Part shown: positions 1 through 8,910 of the stretch, piece by piece | Layout: each line of letters starts with the position of its first letter | Position numbering within the stretch: position 1 is the first letter of the stretch | DNA from: Coleofasciculaceae cyanobacterium | GTDB taxonomy: Bacteria > Cyanobacteriota > Cyanobacteriia > Cyanobacteriales > Xenococcaceae | Reading direction: 5' to 3' | DNA length: 64,000 nucleotides | NCBI GenBank assembly: GCA_036703275.1 | Contig: DATNPK010000108.1 | Coordinates: 96,859 to 160,858 of the forward strand | The notes under the pieces: model-generated | The model's database searches: none | What the model saw: the letters and a program-made list of their open reading frames with translations, nothing else | Told to the model about the DNA's origin: nothing | Program-made: the position numbers and the translations under genes

Positions 1-504
1 TTTTTAGCTTCAGTTTTCCTCATGACGAGTCGCGCTACATCCGAAAAGATGCGTTCTCAGGCACAGCGTCAAGATGAAAGCCGATGGATTATTCTAATTG
101 TAGTTGTGGTAGCAGCCTGTACTAGTTTATTAGCCATTGTTTTTATGCTCAACGGTAGCAAAAACTCTCAACCATTATTAATTCTGCATATTATTCTAGC
201 GTTATTTACTATTTTTGCTTCTTGGTTGCTAATTCATACAATGTTTGCCTTACACTACGCACACTTATATTACCAAAATAACCATCAGCAGCTAGAACCT
301 TTAGAGTTTCCTGGCGAAAAACTACCCGACTATGCAGATTTCATTTATTTCTCTTTGGGCATTGGCATGACTTCCCAGGTAGCTGATGTTCAAATAGCCT
401 CTCGCATTTTAAGACGACTGGCTTTAGTGCATCAGGTGCTAAGCTTTTTTTTTAACACTTTGATTTTGGCTTTGGCAATCAATATTATGGCAAGTCTAAT
501 TTAG
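1..504 (+). CDS. DUF1345 family membrane protein (5' partial)
   Basis: The reading frame is open from the first base of the window, so the gene begins upstream; only the C-terminal 167 or so codons are present. The visible part matches the conserved half of DUF1345: an R-rich cytoplasmic stretch ending DESRW, two hydrophobic helices, the segment HTMFALHYAHLYY, then LEFPGEKLPDYADFIYFS and a last helix. The ATG at 22 lies inside the conserved domain and is unlikely to be the start. The function of the family is unknown; it is an inner-membrane protein. The stop codon TAG uses the first base of the MITE-like element that follows, but the C-terminus looks full length. Confidence 0.8.
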   Translation, partial: FLASVFLMTSRATSEKMRSQAQRQDESRWIILIVVVVAACTSLLAIVFMLNGSKNSQPLLILHIILALFTIFASWLLIHTMFALHYAHLYYQNNHQQLEPLEFPGEKLPDYADFIYFSLGIGMTSQVADVQIASRILRRLALVHQVLSFFFNTLILALAINIMASLI

Positions 505-607
505 GCGTTGCTAATTCAATGTACGAAACTTGTAATCATAATGTTTAAAGCAGCTTAAAGCTAGAAGCTGACAAATTTAATTTTTTAGATCTCGATTCAG
601 CAACGCC
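504..607. repeat. MITE-like element with GGCGTTGCT ends
   Basis: The left end GGCGTTGCTAATTCA and the right end GATTCAGCAACGCC are inverted copies, about 104 bp apart, with no coding capacity. The ends resemble those of the longer element at 59738-59920. No clean target duplication is visible, so this copy is probably old. The two ends could pair into a stem behind the DUF1345 gene. Confidence 0.6.
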
Positions 608-677
608 ATTATTTTTATAACTATAAAATATCAAGTGAGGCGAAAATTAGATAGTACATAATTCACTGTGACTTTCT

Positions 678-1814
678 ATGATTGCCAATACTGACTCGAT
701 CGCTCGAGGTAGTGACTCTTATCAGCAGATTTCCTTAAATTATCATTACAATCAGCCAGGTAGTATGCCAGGAACGATCTCGATTGCAGATCGGGCCAAA
801 CCGCCTGAAATTAATGTGATTGACTACAATCAAGATCAACATAAGTATGCGACCAATTTAACCCCAGAAGAATGTGTTGCTTATCTTGATACAGAATCAG
901 TTTCTTGGGTCGATGTTGGTGGTTTGGGCGACAAGCCGATCTTAGAACAACTGGCACAAGTATTTAATCTGCACCCTTTATTACTAGAAAATATAGTCAA
1001 TGTTCCCCAACGCCCAAAACTAGAAGACTATCAAAACCAGTTGGTCTTAATTACCCAAATGGTTAATTTTGAAGTCAAGGGTAGAAGAGTCTGGCTAGAA
1101 CAGGTTAGTTTTGTTTTAGGTGAAAATTATTTACTGACGGTACAGGAAGAACCCGAACAAGACTGTTTTACTTCAGTACGCGATCGCTTGAGCAAGAGTA
1201 AAGGAATCATTCGTCACCAAAAAGCTGATTATCTAACTTACGCTCTTTGGGACACCATTATTGATAGTTATTTTCCCGTATTGGAAGTCTATGGTGAAAG
1301 AATTGAGGAATTAGAAGAACTAGTCTTAGGACGGCCTACAAGAACAACTTTAGCCCAAATTCACCAGATTAAGCGAGAACTTCTGGCTTTACGGCGTGCT
1401 ATTTGGCCACAACGAGACGTGCTAAATATTTTAATTAGAGATGGTCATCCTCTGATCGAAGAACACGTATTGCGTTATTTTAAAGACTGCTACGACCACA
1501 CCGTACAAATCATCGATACTATCGAAATCTATCGAGAACTGTCATCGGGATTAATGGATGTCTACCTGTCGGCGGTTAGCAACAAAATGAACGAGGTGAT
1601 GAAACTGCTAGCGGTAATTTCCACCATATTTATCCCTCTAACCTTCGTAGCAGGAGTTTATGGCATGAACTTTAACACCGAAGTTTCTCCCTGGAATATG
1701 CCAGAGTTAGACTGGTATTGGGGGTATCCTCTGTGTTTGTCGGTTATGTTGGCGATCGCTCTTTTTTTAATTACTTACTTCTGGCGATTAGGCTGGTTTA
1801 AAAACAATTTTTGA
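678..1814 (+). CDS. corA: CorA-type magnesium/cobalt transport protein
   Basis: This is a CorA-family divalent cation channel of 378 residues, the normal length. It has a long cytoplasmic alpha/beta and helical funnel (about residues 1-300), then two closely spaced C-terminal transmembrane helices. The signature YGMNF sits at about residue 328 at the end of the first helix and is the ion-selectivity motif of the family. The protein ends in the basic tail WRLGWFKNNF, typical of CorA. It is expected to import Mg2+ as a homopentamer in the plasma membrane. It appears to be a single transcription unit, convergent with the small gene at 1835-2239. Confidence 0.93.
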   Translation: MIANTDSIARGSDSYQQISLNYHYNQPGSMPGTISIADRAKPPEINVIDYNQDQHKYATNLTPEECVAYLDTESVSWVDVGGLGDKPILEQLAQVFNLHPLLLENIVNVPQRPKLEDYQNQLVLITQMVNFEVKGRRVWLEQVSFVLGENYLLTVQEEPEQDCFTSVRDRLSKSKGIIRHQKADYLTYALWDTIIDSYFPVLEVYGERIEELEELVLGRPTRTTLAQIHQIKRELLALRRAIWPQRDVLNILIRDGHPLIEEHVLRYFKDCYDHTVQIIDTIEIYRELSSGLMDVYLSAVSNKMNEVMKLLAVISTIFIPLTFVAGVYGMNFNTEVSPWNMPELDWYWGYPLCLSVMLAIALFLITYFWRLGWFKNNF

Positions 1815-1834
1815 ATAAAAATATAGATCAATAG

Positions 1835-2239
1835 TTATTCGCAATGCCAAATTTCTGCATGACCCCGACGACGACCCATAATTGAACCAGCAGAATTAAC
1901 ATCTTGTTCATTTACTCGAACTAGTACCAAGTATTTTCCTCGGCTAAATAGTCGCTGGAAAAAGTTTTGAGCAACTTGATTAAAACTAAATATTTCTTGA
2001 TTAAAGTAGCTAATAGTAGTTACTTCAGGCAACCAAGAATAACGTTGGCAATTTCGAGCAATTAGGGTAACTAGGTTAGTAGGAAAACCTTCATCTCTCA
2101 ACTCTTCTAAGGCTACTTTGACATCTCGATGATGGGAGAAAACTCCCACTACATGAGTTGCATTCGGATCACTTTTCTCTATTTTTCCCAACTCTAAAAT
2201 GCTAGATAAAGATATATGTGAATCTAAAAATGTTTTCAT
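1835..2239 (-). CDS. General stress protein 17M-like (YflT-type) domain protein
   Basis: A 134-residue soluble protein. Residues 29-62 (VVGVFSHHRDVKVALEELRD and the following GFP...VTLIAR) fit the start of the heat-induced stress protein YflT/GSP17M fold, a beta strand followed by a helix in which regulators of this type differ. The remaining part carries a Phe/Gln-rich helix and a final strand YLVLVRV. There are no membrane segments. The function is unknown. It converges with corA, 20 bp apart, and has no operon partner. The assignment rests on the N-terminal motif only. Confidence 0.55.
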   Translation of the reverse strand: MKTFLDSHISLSSILELGKIEKSDPNATHVVGVFSHHRDVKVALEELRDEGFPTNLVTLIARNCQRYSWLPEVTTISYFNQEIFSFNQVAQNFFQRLFSRGKYLVLVRVNEQDVNSAGSIMGRRRGHAEIWHCE

Positions 2240-2541
2240 GAGTCAATAGTAAAAATCTCGATATGCTTTAGATTAGCAATCAGATATGTCAAGTCAATGG
2301 CAAAGTGATGACGATTTAGCGTAAAGCTTTTTGGCGCAAATTATTGTGGGGTAATTTAACTCTGGCGAGGATGATTCTAACTTTTTTTGGCTTCTAGTTT
2401 GGCTGTTATGGAAGTGCGATCGCTTGTTCATCTGACCTAGGCGATCGCTCCTTCATAGTTGGGAATTTAATTAAATTTAAGGTCTTTACCTCTATCGTAC
2501 CTATTTCATTGCGATTGGCAAGCTAGTATGCGGAGCGAAAT
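2240..2541. other. Intergenic region without a recognisable gene
   Basis: No supported ORF on either strand. It contains two HIP1-like GCGATCGC sites and T-rich runs. It may hold the promoter of the leftward stress-protein gene. Confidence 0.4.
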
Positions 2542-2895
2542 CACCAGTTATTTAGCTGACAATCGGTATTGCTCGATACTAAAGTAAATATACGACGATT
2601 CTCTAGCTGTAAACCTTTGATTTCGCTTTGCATTGTCTTAATGTCAGTTTGCATTGTACGCATCACACCCATTAAAGATTTCGGTAGCTCGATCTATATT
2701 TTGCGTAAGGCGATCTAGATTAATATCTTGAGTAGCGATCGCATCAGCGTTAGCTTCGACTTTTTGACTAATACGATCGACTGTTTAATTAGTGGCATCG
2801 TTTTTTGCCGTAGTACGATGGCTGAGTTTGATAGCTGATTCTAATAATTTTTCGCTCTGGGTTAATTTTTATGTCGGTGTAAGTTCTTGAGGCAT
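2542..2895 (-). pseudogene. Decayed small coiled-coil protein gene
   Basis: Reading leftward from an ATG at 2895 gives MPQELTPT, a stop, then KLTQSEKLLESAIKLSHRTT and further sequence to ATN, a second stop, then TVDRISQKVEANADAIATQD and LDRLTQNIDRATE. After one frame change the sense continues with MRTMQTDIKTMQSEIKGLQL and ENRRIFTLVSS, ending at 2542. The heptad-like spacing of the pieces is that of one coiled-coil protein of about 115 residues, now broken by two stops and one frameshift. The family is not identified; small proteins of this kind are common in cyanobacteria. Confidence 0.65.
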
Positions 2896-3063
2896 CTTAG
2901 ATTAAAAACTTGTTTAATTAAATTTATTATATGGCGATCGCCAAGCGTACTCTTTAAGTGTGGTTTTGGTAGAGAACTTTATGAACCAGATTATAATTTC
3001 ATCTAGACAGACTAGCCACAATATTCACTATTCACTTGCAAGATGTAACAGTTGAATAATAAT

Positions 3064-3846
3064 ATGCAGCGTCACTTTAAAATTTTACGTTTATTTTGGT
3101 CTACGGCGATCGCCGCAGAATTAGAGTATCGTCTCAATTTTGTCATAGCCACCGTTACGAGCATTGCGAATTTAGTCGGTAGTCTGTTTGGGCTATTTTT
3201 GTTTTACCGTACTGGCTATACTTTTGAGGGCTGGAGTTGGGAAGAAGCCACGATTGTTTTGGGTTTATTTACCCTATTACAAGGATTCTCCGCTACTTTT
3301 CTAGTGCCCAACCTTAACAGTATTGTCACGCAAGTCGAACAGGGAACATTAGACTTTGTGTTGCTCAAACCGATTAGCAGTCAGTTTTGGCTTTCGACTA
3401 AAACCATTTCCCCTTGGGGTTTACCCGATTTGCTATTTGGCACAATTTTAATAATCTATGCAGGCAATAGTTTAGGTTTGGCTTGGTATAACTATTTAGC
3501 TAGTTTAATTCCCTTGAGTTTTGGTATTGTTATTCTTTATAGCCTTTGGTTTATCTTGGGCGCAACCAGCATTTGGTTTGTCAAAGTTTATAACGTTACC
3601 GAAGTTTTGCGAGGATTTTTAGAAGCAGGGCGTTATCCCATGGTTGCTTATCCCGCTGTTTATCGCTTCTTTTTCACTTTCGTTGTACCTGTAGCTTTCT
3701 TAACTACCGTTCCCGCCCAGGCAATGCTTGACCGTAGTGAACTAACCTGGAGTATTGGTGCTGCTATCCTAGCAGGTATTTTATTTATTTTCTCCATCTT
3801 TTTCTGGCGGTTTGCTCTACGCTTCTATACCAGTGCCTCTAGTTAA
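3064..3846 (+). CDS. ABC-2 type transporter permease (ABC exporter subunit)
   Basis: A six-helix membrane protein of about 260 residues in the ABC-2 permease group, related to the uncharacterised COG3694-type permeases. Features include an early RLNFVIAT helix, FATFLVPNL-like and QVEQGTLDFVLLKPI (the conserved cytoplasmic segment of this family, about residues 90-110), and a final FWRFALRFY. The ATPase partner is not in the window, and neither is the second permease often found next to it. An in-frame TTG lies four codons upstream at 3052; the ATG at 3064 is preferred. The substrate is unknown. Confidence 0.82.
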   Translation: MQRHFKILRLFWSTAIAAELEYRLNFVIATVTSIANLVGSLFGLFLFYRTGYTFEGWSWEEATIVLGLFTLLQGFSATFLVPNLNSIVTQVEQGTLDFVLLKPISSQFWLSTKTISPWGLPDLLFGTILIIYAGNSLGLAWYNYLASLIPLSFGIVILYSLWFILGATSIWFVKVYNVTEVLRGFLEAGRYPMVAYPAVYRFFFTFVVPVAFLTTVPAQAMLDRSELTWSIGAAILAGILFIFSIFFWRFALRFYTSASS

Positions 3847-4306
3847 AGCCGCTCGAGTTGACAAAGTTATTAAGCTTTTAGCTTTTAGCTTTTAAATAAT
3901 ATAAGAGAGATGAATATCATAATACTACAATGTGTAGTTGGCAAGCCCATTAATCATCCATGTTCATCTGCGTTCATGTGTGCGAGGCGGAGGACGGACG
4001 AGAAGCTTATACTAAAGCATATGCGAAGCGGTATGCTAAAGCACTAGCTCCGCGTCGTCCTTTAGGACATCGTCCGAAGGTGTCTATCACGGACGAAAGG
4101 ATACCGCTTCGCGTCGCGAAGCTAGTCCTTTAGGGCATCGTCCGAAGGTGTCCTTTAGGATACACCTGCGGATATACCATGCACGGGAATCCTTTAGGGC
4201 TAGTCATAGACGGGGACTTTTTTTCTACAGCTAGATCTAAAACGGCTCAGTCCACCACTAAATCTTTAATTACTTTTACCCCATGGTATACAACTGCAAA
4301 TTCAGC
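3847..4306. repeat. Intergenic block of nested short palindromes
   Basis: No gene is visible. The region starts with AGCTTTTAGC-type repeats (3872-3895). From about 3975 to 4215 it is a mosaic of short palindromic modules: CCTTTAGG occurs five times, CATCGTCCGAAGGTG twice, and GCTTCGCGTCGCGAAGC forms a hairpin. The same modules recur at 30577-30633, 37309-37340 and 63480-63565. The base composition is clearly more GC-rich than the surroundings. This looks like a nesting site for a small mobile palindrome family. Confidence 0.7.
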
Positions 4307-4996
4307 TTAAATTGGTAATTTCTGAAGATTTTTATTACTGCCAATTACTACCATAATCAATCCTTTTTTAAGTACTTGTCCAGGACTAGGATTAGTAACA
4401 AACTTATCGCCATTACCAATCGCCAAAACGTTTAAACCAAACCGTTTACGTAGATCTAATTGAGACAGGGTTTGACCATGAAAAGAATCTGGTACTAAAA
4501 TTTCGACAATGCTGTTTTCCGTATCCAGTTCAAAACGCTCCAAAAATCCAGGCTGAGTTAGAGTACTAGCCAAAGCGCAACCAGCCTCATGTTCAGGAAA
4601 GACGACTCGGTCTGCCCCGACTCTTTTCAATACTTTGCCGTGAATCTCCGAAGAAGCTTTGGCTATTACCTGTTCAACTCCCGCCTCTTTAACATTAAGA
4701 GTAGTAATAATACTTTCTTGGAGATAGTTGCCAATAGCCACAATTACCGTATCCATTTCAAAGATACCTGCTTCTTTAAGCGCTCCAGGATCGGTTGAAT
4801 CTAATTGAATCGCATGGGAAGCTACTTTTTGAGATAAAACCTGAGTAACTAATTTTTCGTCAATATCTGTCCCTAAAACTTCATAGCCCATTTTGTGTAG
4901 GGAAGTGCAGACGGCTCTGCCAAAGCGTCCTAACCCAATCACTCCAAACTGGCGACTTGCGCCACGAGAGCTAGTCAAAAAATTGAGAGATTTCAA
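4307..4996 (-). CDS. ktrA: KtrA/TrkA-type RCK domain potassium uptake regulator
   Basis: A 229-residue cytoplasmic protein with an RCK_N Rossmann domain (about residues 16-135) carrying GLGRFG after the first strand and the acidic TDID at the end of the second strand, as needed for NAD(H)/ATP binding. The C-terminal RCK_C domain (about 145-225) includes VEILVPDSFHGQTLSQLDLR. It regulates the gating of a Ktr/Trk potassium channel from the cytoplasmic side. The membrane partner KtrB is not within the window. The length and domain order are normal. The gene is divergent from the M61 peptidase gene. Confidence 0.9.
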   Translation of the reverse strand: MKSLNFLTSSRGASRQFGVIGLGRFGRAVCTSLHKMGYEVLGTDIDEKLVTQVLSQKVASHAIQLDSTDPGALKEAGIFEMDTVIVAIGNYLQESIITTLNVKEAGVEQVIAKASSEIHGKVLKRVGADRVVFPEHEAGCALASTLTQPGFLERFELDTENSIVEILVPDSFHGQTLSQLDLRKRFGLNVLAIGNGDKFVTNPSPGQVLKKGLIMVVIGSNKNLQKLPI

Positions 4997-5182
4997 TGCC
5001 TCTTACCTGAATAATTCTAACTATATGGCATTTTAATCTATGGAGATTAATTACGAAAATTTTTAATAATTACCAACTAAAATTTCAGCCAACTTATATT
5101 TGAGGCAATCTGCTAGATATGGATAAAATATAAATTCGCGTCTAAAGTATTAATTTGATTTTGTTTACCCATTAAAAGTTTA

Positions 5183-6952
5183 ATGACTGAAGCCACTGCT
5201 ATTCGTCAGCCCAAACCCACCAACAAGACAGCGACTATATTCTACCAAGTTGCTATGTCTCAACCTGCTTCCCACCTGTTTGAAGTTACGCTACAGGTCA
5301 ATAATTGGCAGTCAGCAACTTTAGATTTAAAAATGCCAGTGTGGACTCCTGGTTCTTATTTAATTAGAGAATATGCTAGATATCTTCAAGATTTTTCGGC
5401 GCAGGATAATAATGGTGAGAATTTGTCGAGTAAAAAGCTCGGGAAAAATTACTGGCAAGTAACAACAGCAGGTGCTTCTAAAATAAAGGTTAGCTATCGA
5501 ATTTATGCTAATGACTTAACGGTACGCACCAATCATTTAGATACTACTCATGGTTATTTCAATGGTGCAGCACTATTTTTCTTTATTCCAGGATTAGAAC
5601 AGCAGCCAATTAAGGTGGAAGTCATTCCACCCGAGTCAGATTGGCACGTAACTACCGCCCTCCCTAAGGTACAAGGAGAAGCCAATACTTTTCTGGCTTC
5701 AGATTTTGATACTTTAGTTGATACTCCTGTAGAAGTCGGTACACAGCAGGTATACGATTTTGAGGTATTGGGTAAGCCTCATGCTCTAGCGGTTTGGAGT
5801 AAAGGTAATGCTAATCCCGAACAAATAATTGCCGATACGACCAAAGTAATTCAAGTAGAAGCCGAGATGTTTGGCGGCTTGCCCTATGAACGGTATCTAT
5901 TTCTGTTGCACCTGTCGGGTAGTGGTTATGGTGGTTTAGAACATAAGAACTGCTGTACTTTAAATTATCCCCGATTTGGTTTCGGCGATCGCGAAAAATA
6001 TGAACGCTTTATCCAGTTAGTAGCTCACGAATTCTTCCATCTATGGAACGTCAAACGTATTCGACCTAAAGCTTTAGAAACTTTTGATTACGAAGCTGAA
6101 AACTACACCACATCTTTGTGGTTTTGTGAAGGGACAACCAGCTATTACGATCTGATCATTCCGCTACGGGCAGGAATTTATAACCGCACAACCTGTCTGA
6201 GCAAGTTAAGCAAAGATATAACTAAATATCTTAATACTATTGGACGTACCGTACAGCCTTTGGGCGAATCTAGCTATGATGCCTGGATTAAACTCTATCG
6301 TCGTCATGCTAACAGCGATAACGATCAGATTTCCTATTATCTCAAAGGACAGTTAGTTTCCCTGCTGCTCGATCTTTTAATTAGAGCTAAACATAATAAT
6401 AAGCGATCGCTTGACGATGTAATGCGATTGATGTGGTCACGTTTTGGACAAAAAGAAATTGGCTTTAGCGAAACACAGTTAAGGAACGTCATTGCCGAGG
6501 TTGCCGAAGCAGATTTAAATGATTTCTTCGCTCGCTACATCGAAACTACCGAAGAATTACCCTTTAATGACTATTTGGACCCCTTTGGCTTATACTTGAA
6601 AACTGTTGCTGAATCAGATATTCCTTACTTAGGAATTAAAGTACAGTCACAAAATAATCGGGAAGTGATCCAATTTGTCGCTGCCGAATCTCCCGCAGCA
6701 TTAGGGGGAATTGATGCCCTCGATGAGCTACTAGCTATTGATGGTATCAAGGTTGATGCGAAGTCTTTAAACGAAAGGTTAAAAGACTATCAGGTAAAAG
6801 ATACTATTGAGGTTACGGTGTTTCATCAAGATGAATTAAAAACTTTACCTGTTATCCTAGCTAAATCTCAATCTAACCAGTACGAATTAACGGTTAAAGA
6901 TAATTTATCCCCAATTCAGCAACAGAATCTGACAGGATGGCTTGGGAAATAG
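5183..6952 (+). CDS. M61 family metallopeptidase with PDZ domain
   Basis: A 589-residue glycyl-aminopeptidase-like protein of family M61. The N-terminal beta-rich domain (about 20-190) contains the conserved WTPGSYLIREYAR. The catalytic domain has the zinc motif HEFFHLWNVKRIRP at about residue 282, and the third ligand Glu in WFCEGTTSYYD at about 314. A PDZ domain follows (about 490-565; LGIKVQSQNNREV through the carboxylate-binding loop). No signal peptide is seen, so a cytoplasmic location is likely. Substrates of cyanobacterial M61 enzymes are not established. IlvE follows 114 bp downstream. Confidence 0.9.
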   Translation: MTEATAIRQPKPTNKTATIFYQVAMSQPASHLFEVTLQVNNWQSATLDLKMPVWTPGSYLIREYARYLQDFSAQDNNGENLSSKKLGKNYWQVTTAGASKIKVSYRIYANDLTVRTNHLDTTHGYFNGAALFFFIPGLEQQPIKVEVIPPESDWHVTTALPKVQGEANTFLASDFDTLVDTPVEVGTQQVYDFEVLGKPHALAVWSKGNANPEQIIADTTKVIQVEAEMFGGLPYERYLFLLHLSGSGYGGLEHKNCCTLNYPRFGFGDREKYERFIQLVAHEFFHLWNVKRIRPKALETFDYEAENYTTSLWFCEGTTSYYDLIIPLRAGIYNRTTCLSKLSKDITKYLNTIGRTVQPLGESSYDAWIKLYRRHANSDNDQISYYLKGQLVSLLLDLLIRAKHNNKRSLDDVMRLMWSRFGQKEIGFSETQLRNVIAEVAEADLNDFFARYIETTEELPFNDYLDPFGLYLKTVAESDIPYLGIKVQSQNNREVIQFVAAESPAALGGIDALDELLAIDGIKVDAKSLNERLKDYQVKDTIEVTVFHQDELKTLPVILAKSQSNQYELTVKDNLSPIQQQNLTGWLGK

Positions 6953-7066
6953 CTTAAAGATAATAAACGTGAATTGGTTAGAGGCAAGGCAGTCTCTTGC
7001 CCAGACAAAAGTTAAATACAAAAGTTAAAAAGTAGTCAGCCCCGTCAAGTAGGATCGGGATAATCA

Positions 7067-7984
7067 ATGCTTATGCACAATTTTTTAGAAACAGCCTATT
7101 TTCAAAACAAATTTGTTCCTTTTGAACAGGCAAATATATCTATTGCCACTCATGCGCTACATTACGGAACTGGCGCTTTTGGTGGAATGAGAGGTATTCC
7201 CGATCCAGAAAACCCCGAGCGAGTCTTATTATTTAGATTGGATCGTCATTGTACTCGTTTAAGCGACAGTGCCAAGCTGCTTAATTACGATTTACCTGCG
7301 GACAAAATACAGCAAATAATTATTGATTTTGTTAAGAAAAATAAACCTGATAAATCTTTTTATATTCGACCTTTCGTCTATACTTCAGATTTAGGTATTG
7401 CTCCGCGACTGCATAAAATCGAAAAAGACTTTTTGATTTATGGTTTAGAGTTGGGCGATTACTTGCCCCCCGACGGTATTAGCTGTCGCATCAGTTCTTG
7501 GTATCGCCAAGAAGACCGCAGTTTGCCCCTACGCGGTAAAATTAGCGGGGCATATATTACCTCTTCTTTAGCTAAAACCGAAGCAGTTGAATCTGGTTTT
7601 GATGAAGCAATTCTGATGAATTCTCAAGGTAAAGTTTGTGAAGCTTCAGGCATGAATATTTTTATCGTCAGAAACAATCAATTAATTACGCCTGGGTTTA
7701 ATCAAGACATTTTAGAAGGAATTACTAGAGACAGCATCTTAACTATTGCTAAAGACTTGGGTATCGAAACTGTAGAAAGAGCGATCGATAAAACCGAATT
7801 ATTTATTGCTGAAGAAGTATTTTTAAGCGGAACAGCAGCCAAAGTAACTCCCGTTAAAAAAATAGAAAACTATGATTTATCTACCGATAGACCAATTACC
7901 GAAAAAATCAAGCATAAACTAACGGCAATTACTAAAAATCAAGAGCCAAAATACCAGAATTGGATTTATACAGTTGATTTTTAA
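7067..7984 (+). CDS. ilvE: Branched-chain amino acid aminotransferase
   Basis: A fold-type IV PLP enzyme of 305 residues, the usual size for IlvE. It carries the family start (VPFEQANISIATHALHYGTG), the PLP lysine in RGKISGAYI (about residue 158), the region EAILMNSQGKVCEASGMNIF and the segment EVFLSGTAAKVTPV. It catalyses the last transamination in Leu, Ile and Val synthesis. Dihydroxy-acid dehydratase (ilvD, 47947) is elsewhere in the window, so the pathway is not clustered. The ATG at 7067 is followed by a second Met two codons later; either could start translation. Confidence 0.92.
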   Translation: MLMHNFLETAYFQNKFVPFEQANISIATHALHYGTGAFGGMRGIPDPENPERVLLFRLDRHCTRLSDSAKLLNYDLPADKIQQIIIDFVKKNKPDKSFYIRPFVYTSDLGIAPRLHKIEKDFLIYGLELGDYLPPDGISCRISSWYRQEDRSLPLRGKISGAYITSSLAKTEAVESGFDEAILMNSQGKVCEASGMNIFIVRNNQLITPGFNQDILEGITRDSILTIAKDLGIETVERAIDKTELFIAEEVFLSGTAAKVTPVKKIENYDLSTDRPITEKIKHKLTAITKNQEPKYQNWIYTVDF

Positions 7985-8018
7985 GCAATTAAAAATATAA
8001 GTTTTTTCCAGTTGCTAA

Positions 8019-8177
8019 TTATTTGGTAAATGTCTCAAAGGTAGAGGTAAAATCTGTGATTTTATAGGTTGGATGAAAACGCGTTAACCATTCAAAAGCA
8101 TACTTATCGATCGGTTTAAATTCTTGTTCGATAGTTTGAGAAGTAGAGGAACGATTAACCGATTTTGAAGCTATATC
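8019..8177 (-). other. Open fragment without a start, possible gene remnant
   Basis: Leftward from 8177 a 52-residue open stretch without ATG reads through EQEFKPIDKYAFEWLTRFHP to a stop at 8019. It begins just after an in-frame TGA. It looks more protein-like than chance, but no family is recognised. It could be the surviving tail of a gene that followed the PH-like gene. Confidence 0.25.
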
Positions 8178-8219
8178 TCAACTGTTTTGAGCGTATTGAA
8201 GGTAGTCAATATTAGTTTC

Positions 8220-8627
8220 TTATATAGAGCTGATTTTAATTAAAGCTTTATACAAATCTTTTAATTCCTCGAGATATTTTTTATGAATATCAATAACATA
8301 TTGATAAGAGCCGATGGTAAACTTAATTTGAACGTCAAGATTGATAGTTTCTGCGGTTTGCAAAACTACATTTTGGATGGCATATTTACCGTAGTTTAAA
8401 CGTTTTAAAGTTTGCTTTTTACTCACGGCGGATGTTCCGTCAATATGAATTAAAGCCCTATTGGTAAAGCAGTACTCGTCTGTCTTAGATTTAATTAAAA
8501 AAAAGATTTTTTCTTTCTCTTCTTGCAAAATAAAATCGTCAGATTCTACCTTGTCAAAATCTTCTGGTTTGACAATAATTCCAATATCACTTAGACCAAG
8601 AACATCAGAAGCAATTCTTTTAAACAT
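8220..8627 (-). CDS. Bacterial PH-like domain protein (PF08000 type)
   Basis: A 135-residue soluble protein with the pattern of the bacterial pleckstrin-homology-like family bPH_1. The N-terminal LGLSDIGIIVKPEDFDKVES resembles the lead-in, and the strands FFLIKSKTDEYCFTNRALIHID (F..TNRAL) are diagnostic. The central AVSKKQTLKRLNYGKYAIQN segment and the final helix YLEELKDLYKALIKI complete the domain. Members form ring oligomers in other bacteria, with unknown role. It stands alone between ilvE and mbnP. The T/A-rich codon usage is similar to its neighbours. Confidence 0.7.
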   Translation of the reverse strand: MFKRIASDVLGLSDIGIIVKPEDFDKVESDDFILQEEKEKIFFLIKSKTDEYCFTNRALIHIDGTSAVSKKQTLKRLNYGKYAIQNVVLQTAETINLDVQIKFTIGSYQYVIDIHKKYLEELKDLYKALIKISSI

Positions 8628-8910
8628 ATAGCATTGCTCAATATTATGCTGATTATCCTGAAAAAATTAGAGTATAGCTTTTAACCTCATGGATTGGCAG
8701 TAAATCTTTAAGAATCTAAATCGCAGTAGCTTAAATTGCCTTAAAGATTGTCTTAAACTATGTGGCGATCGCCTTTCATTATGACATCGAATATAAATTA
8801 AATTAAGTTTTACAGTCTGTCTTTGGACAGGGGCAGAGGTTTTTCGATACTATAAAAAATTATTATTGTATTAGTTGCAAAACTAGTCACTATTAATTTT
8901 TTTTAAATCG

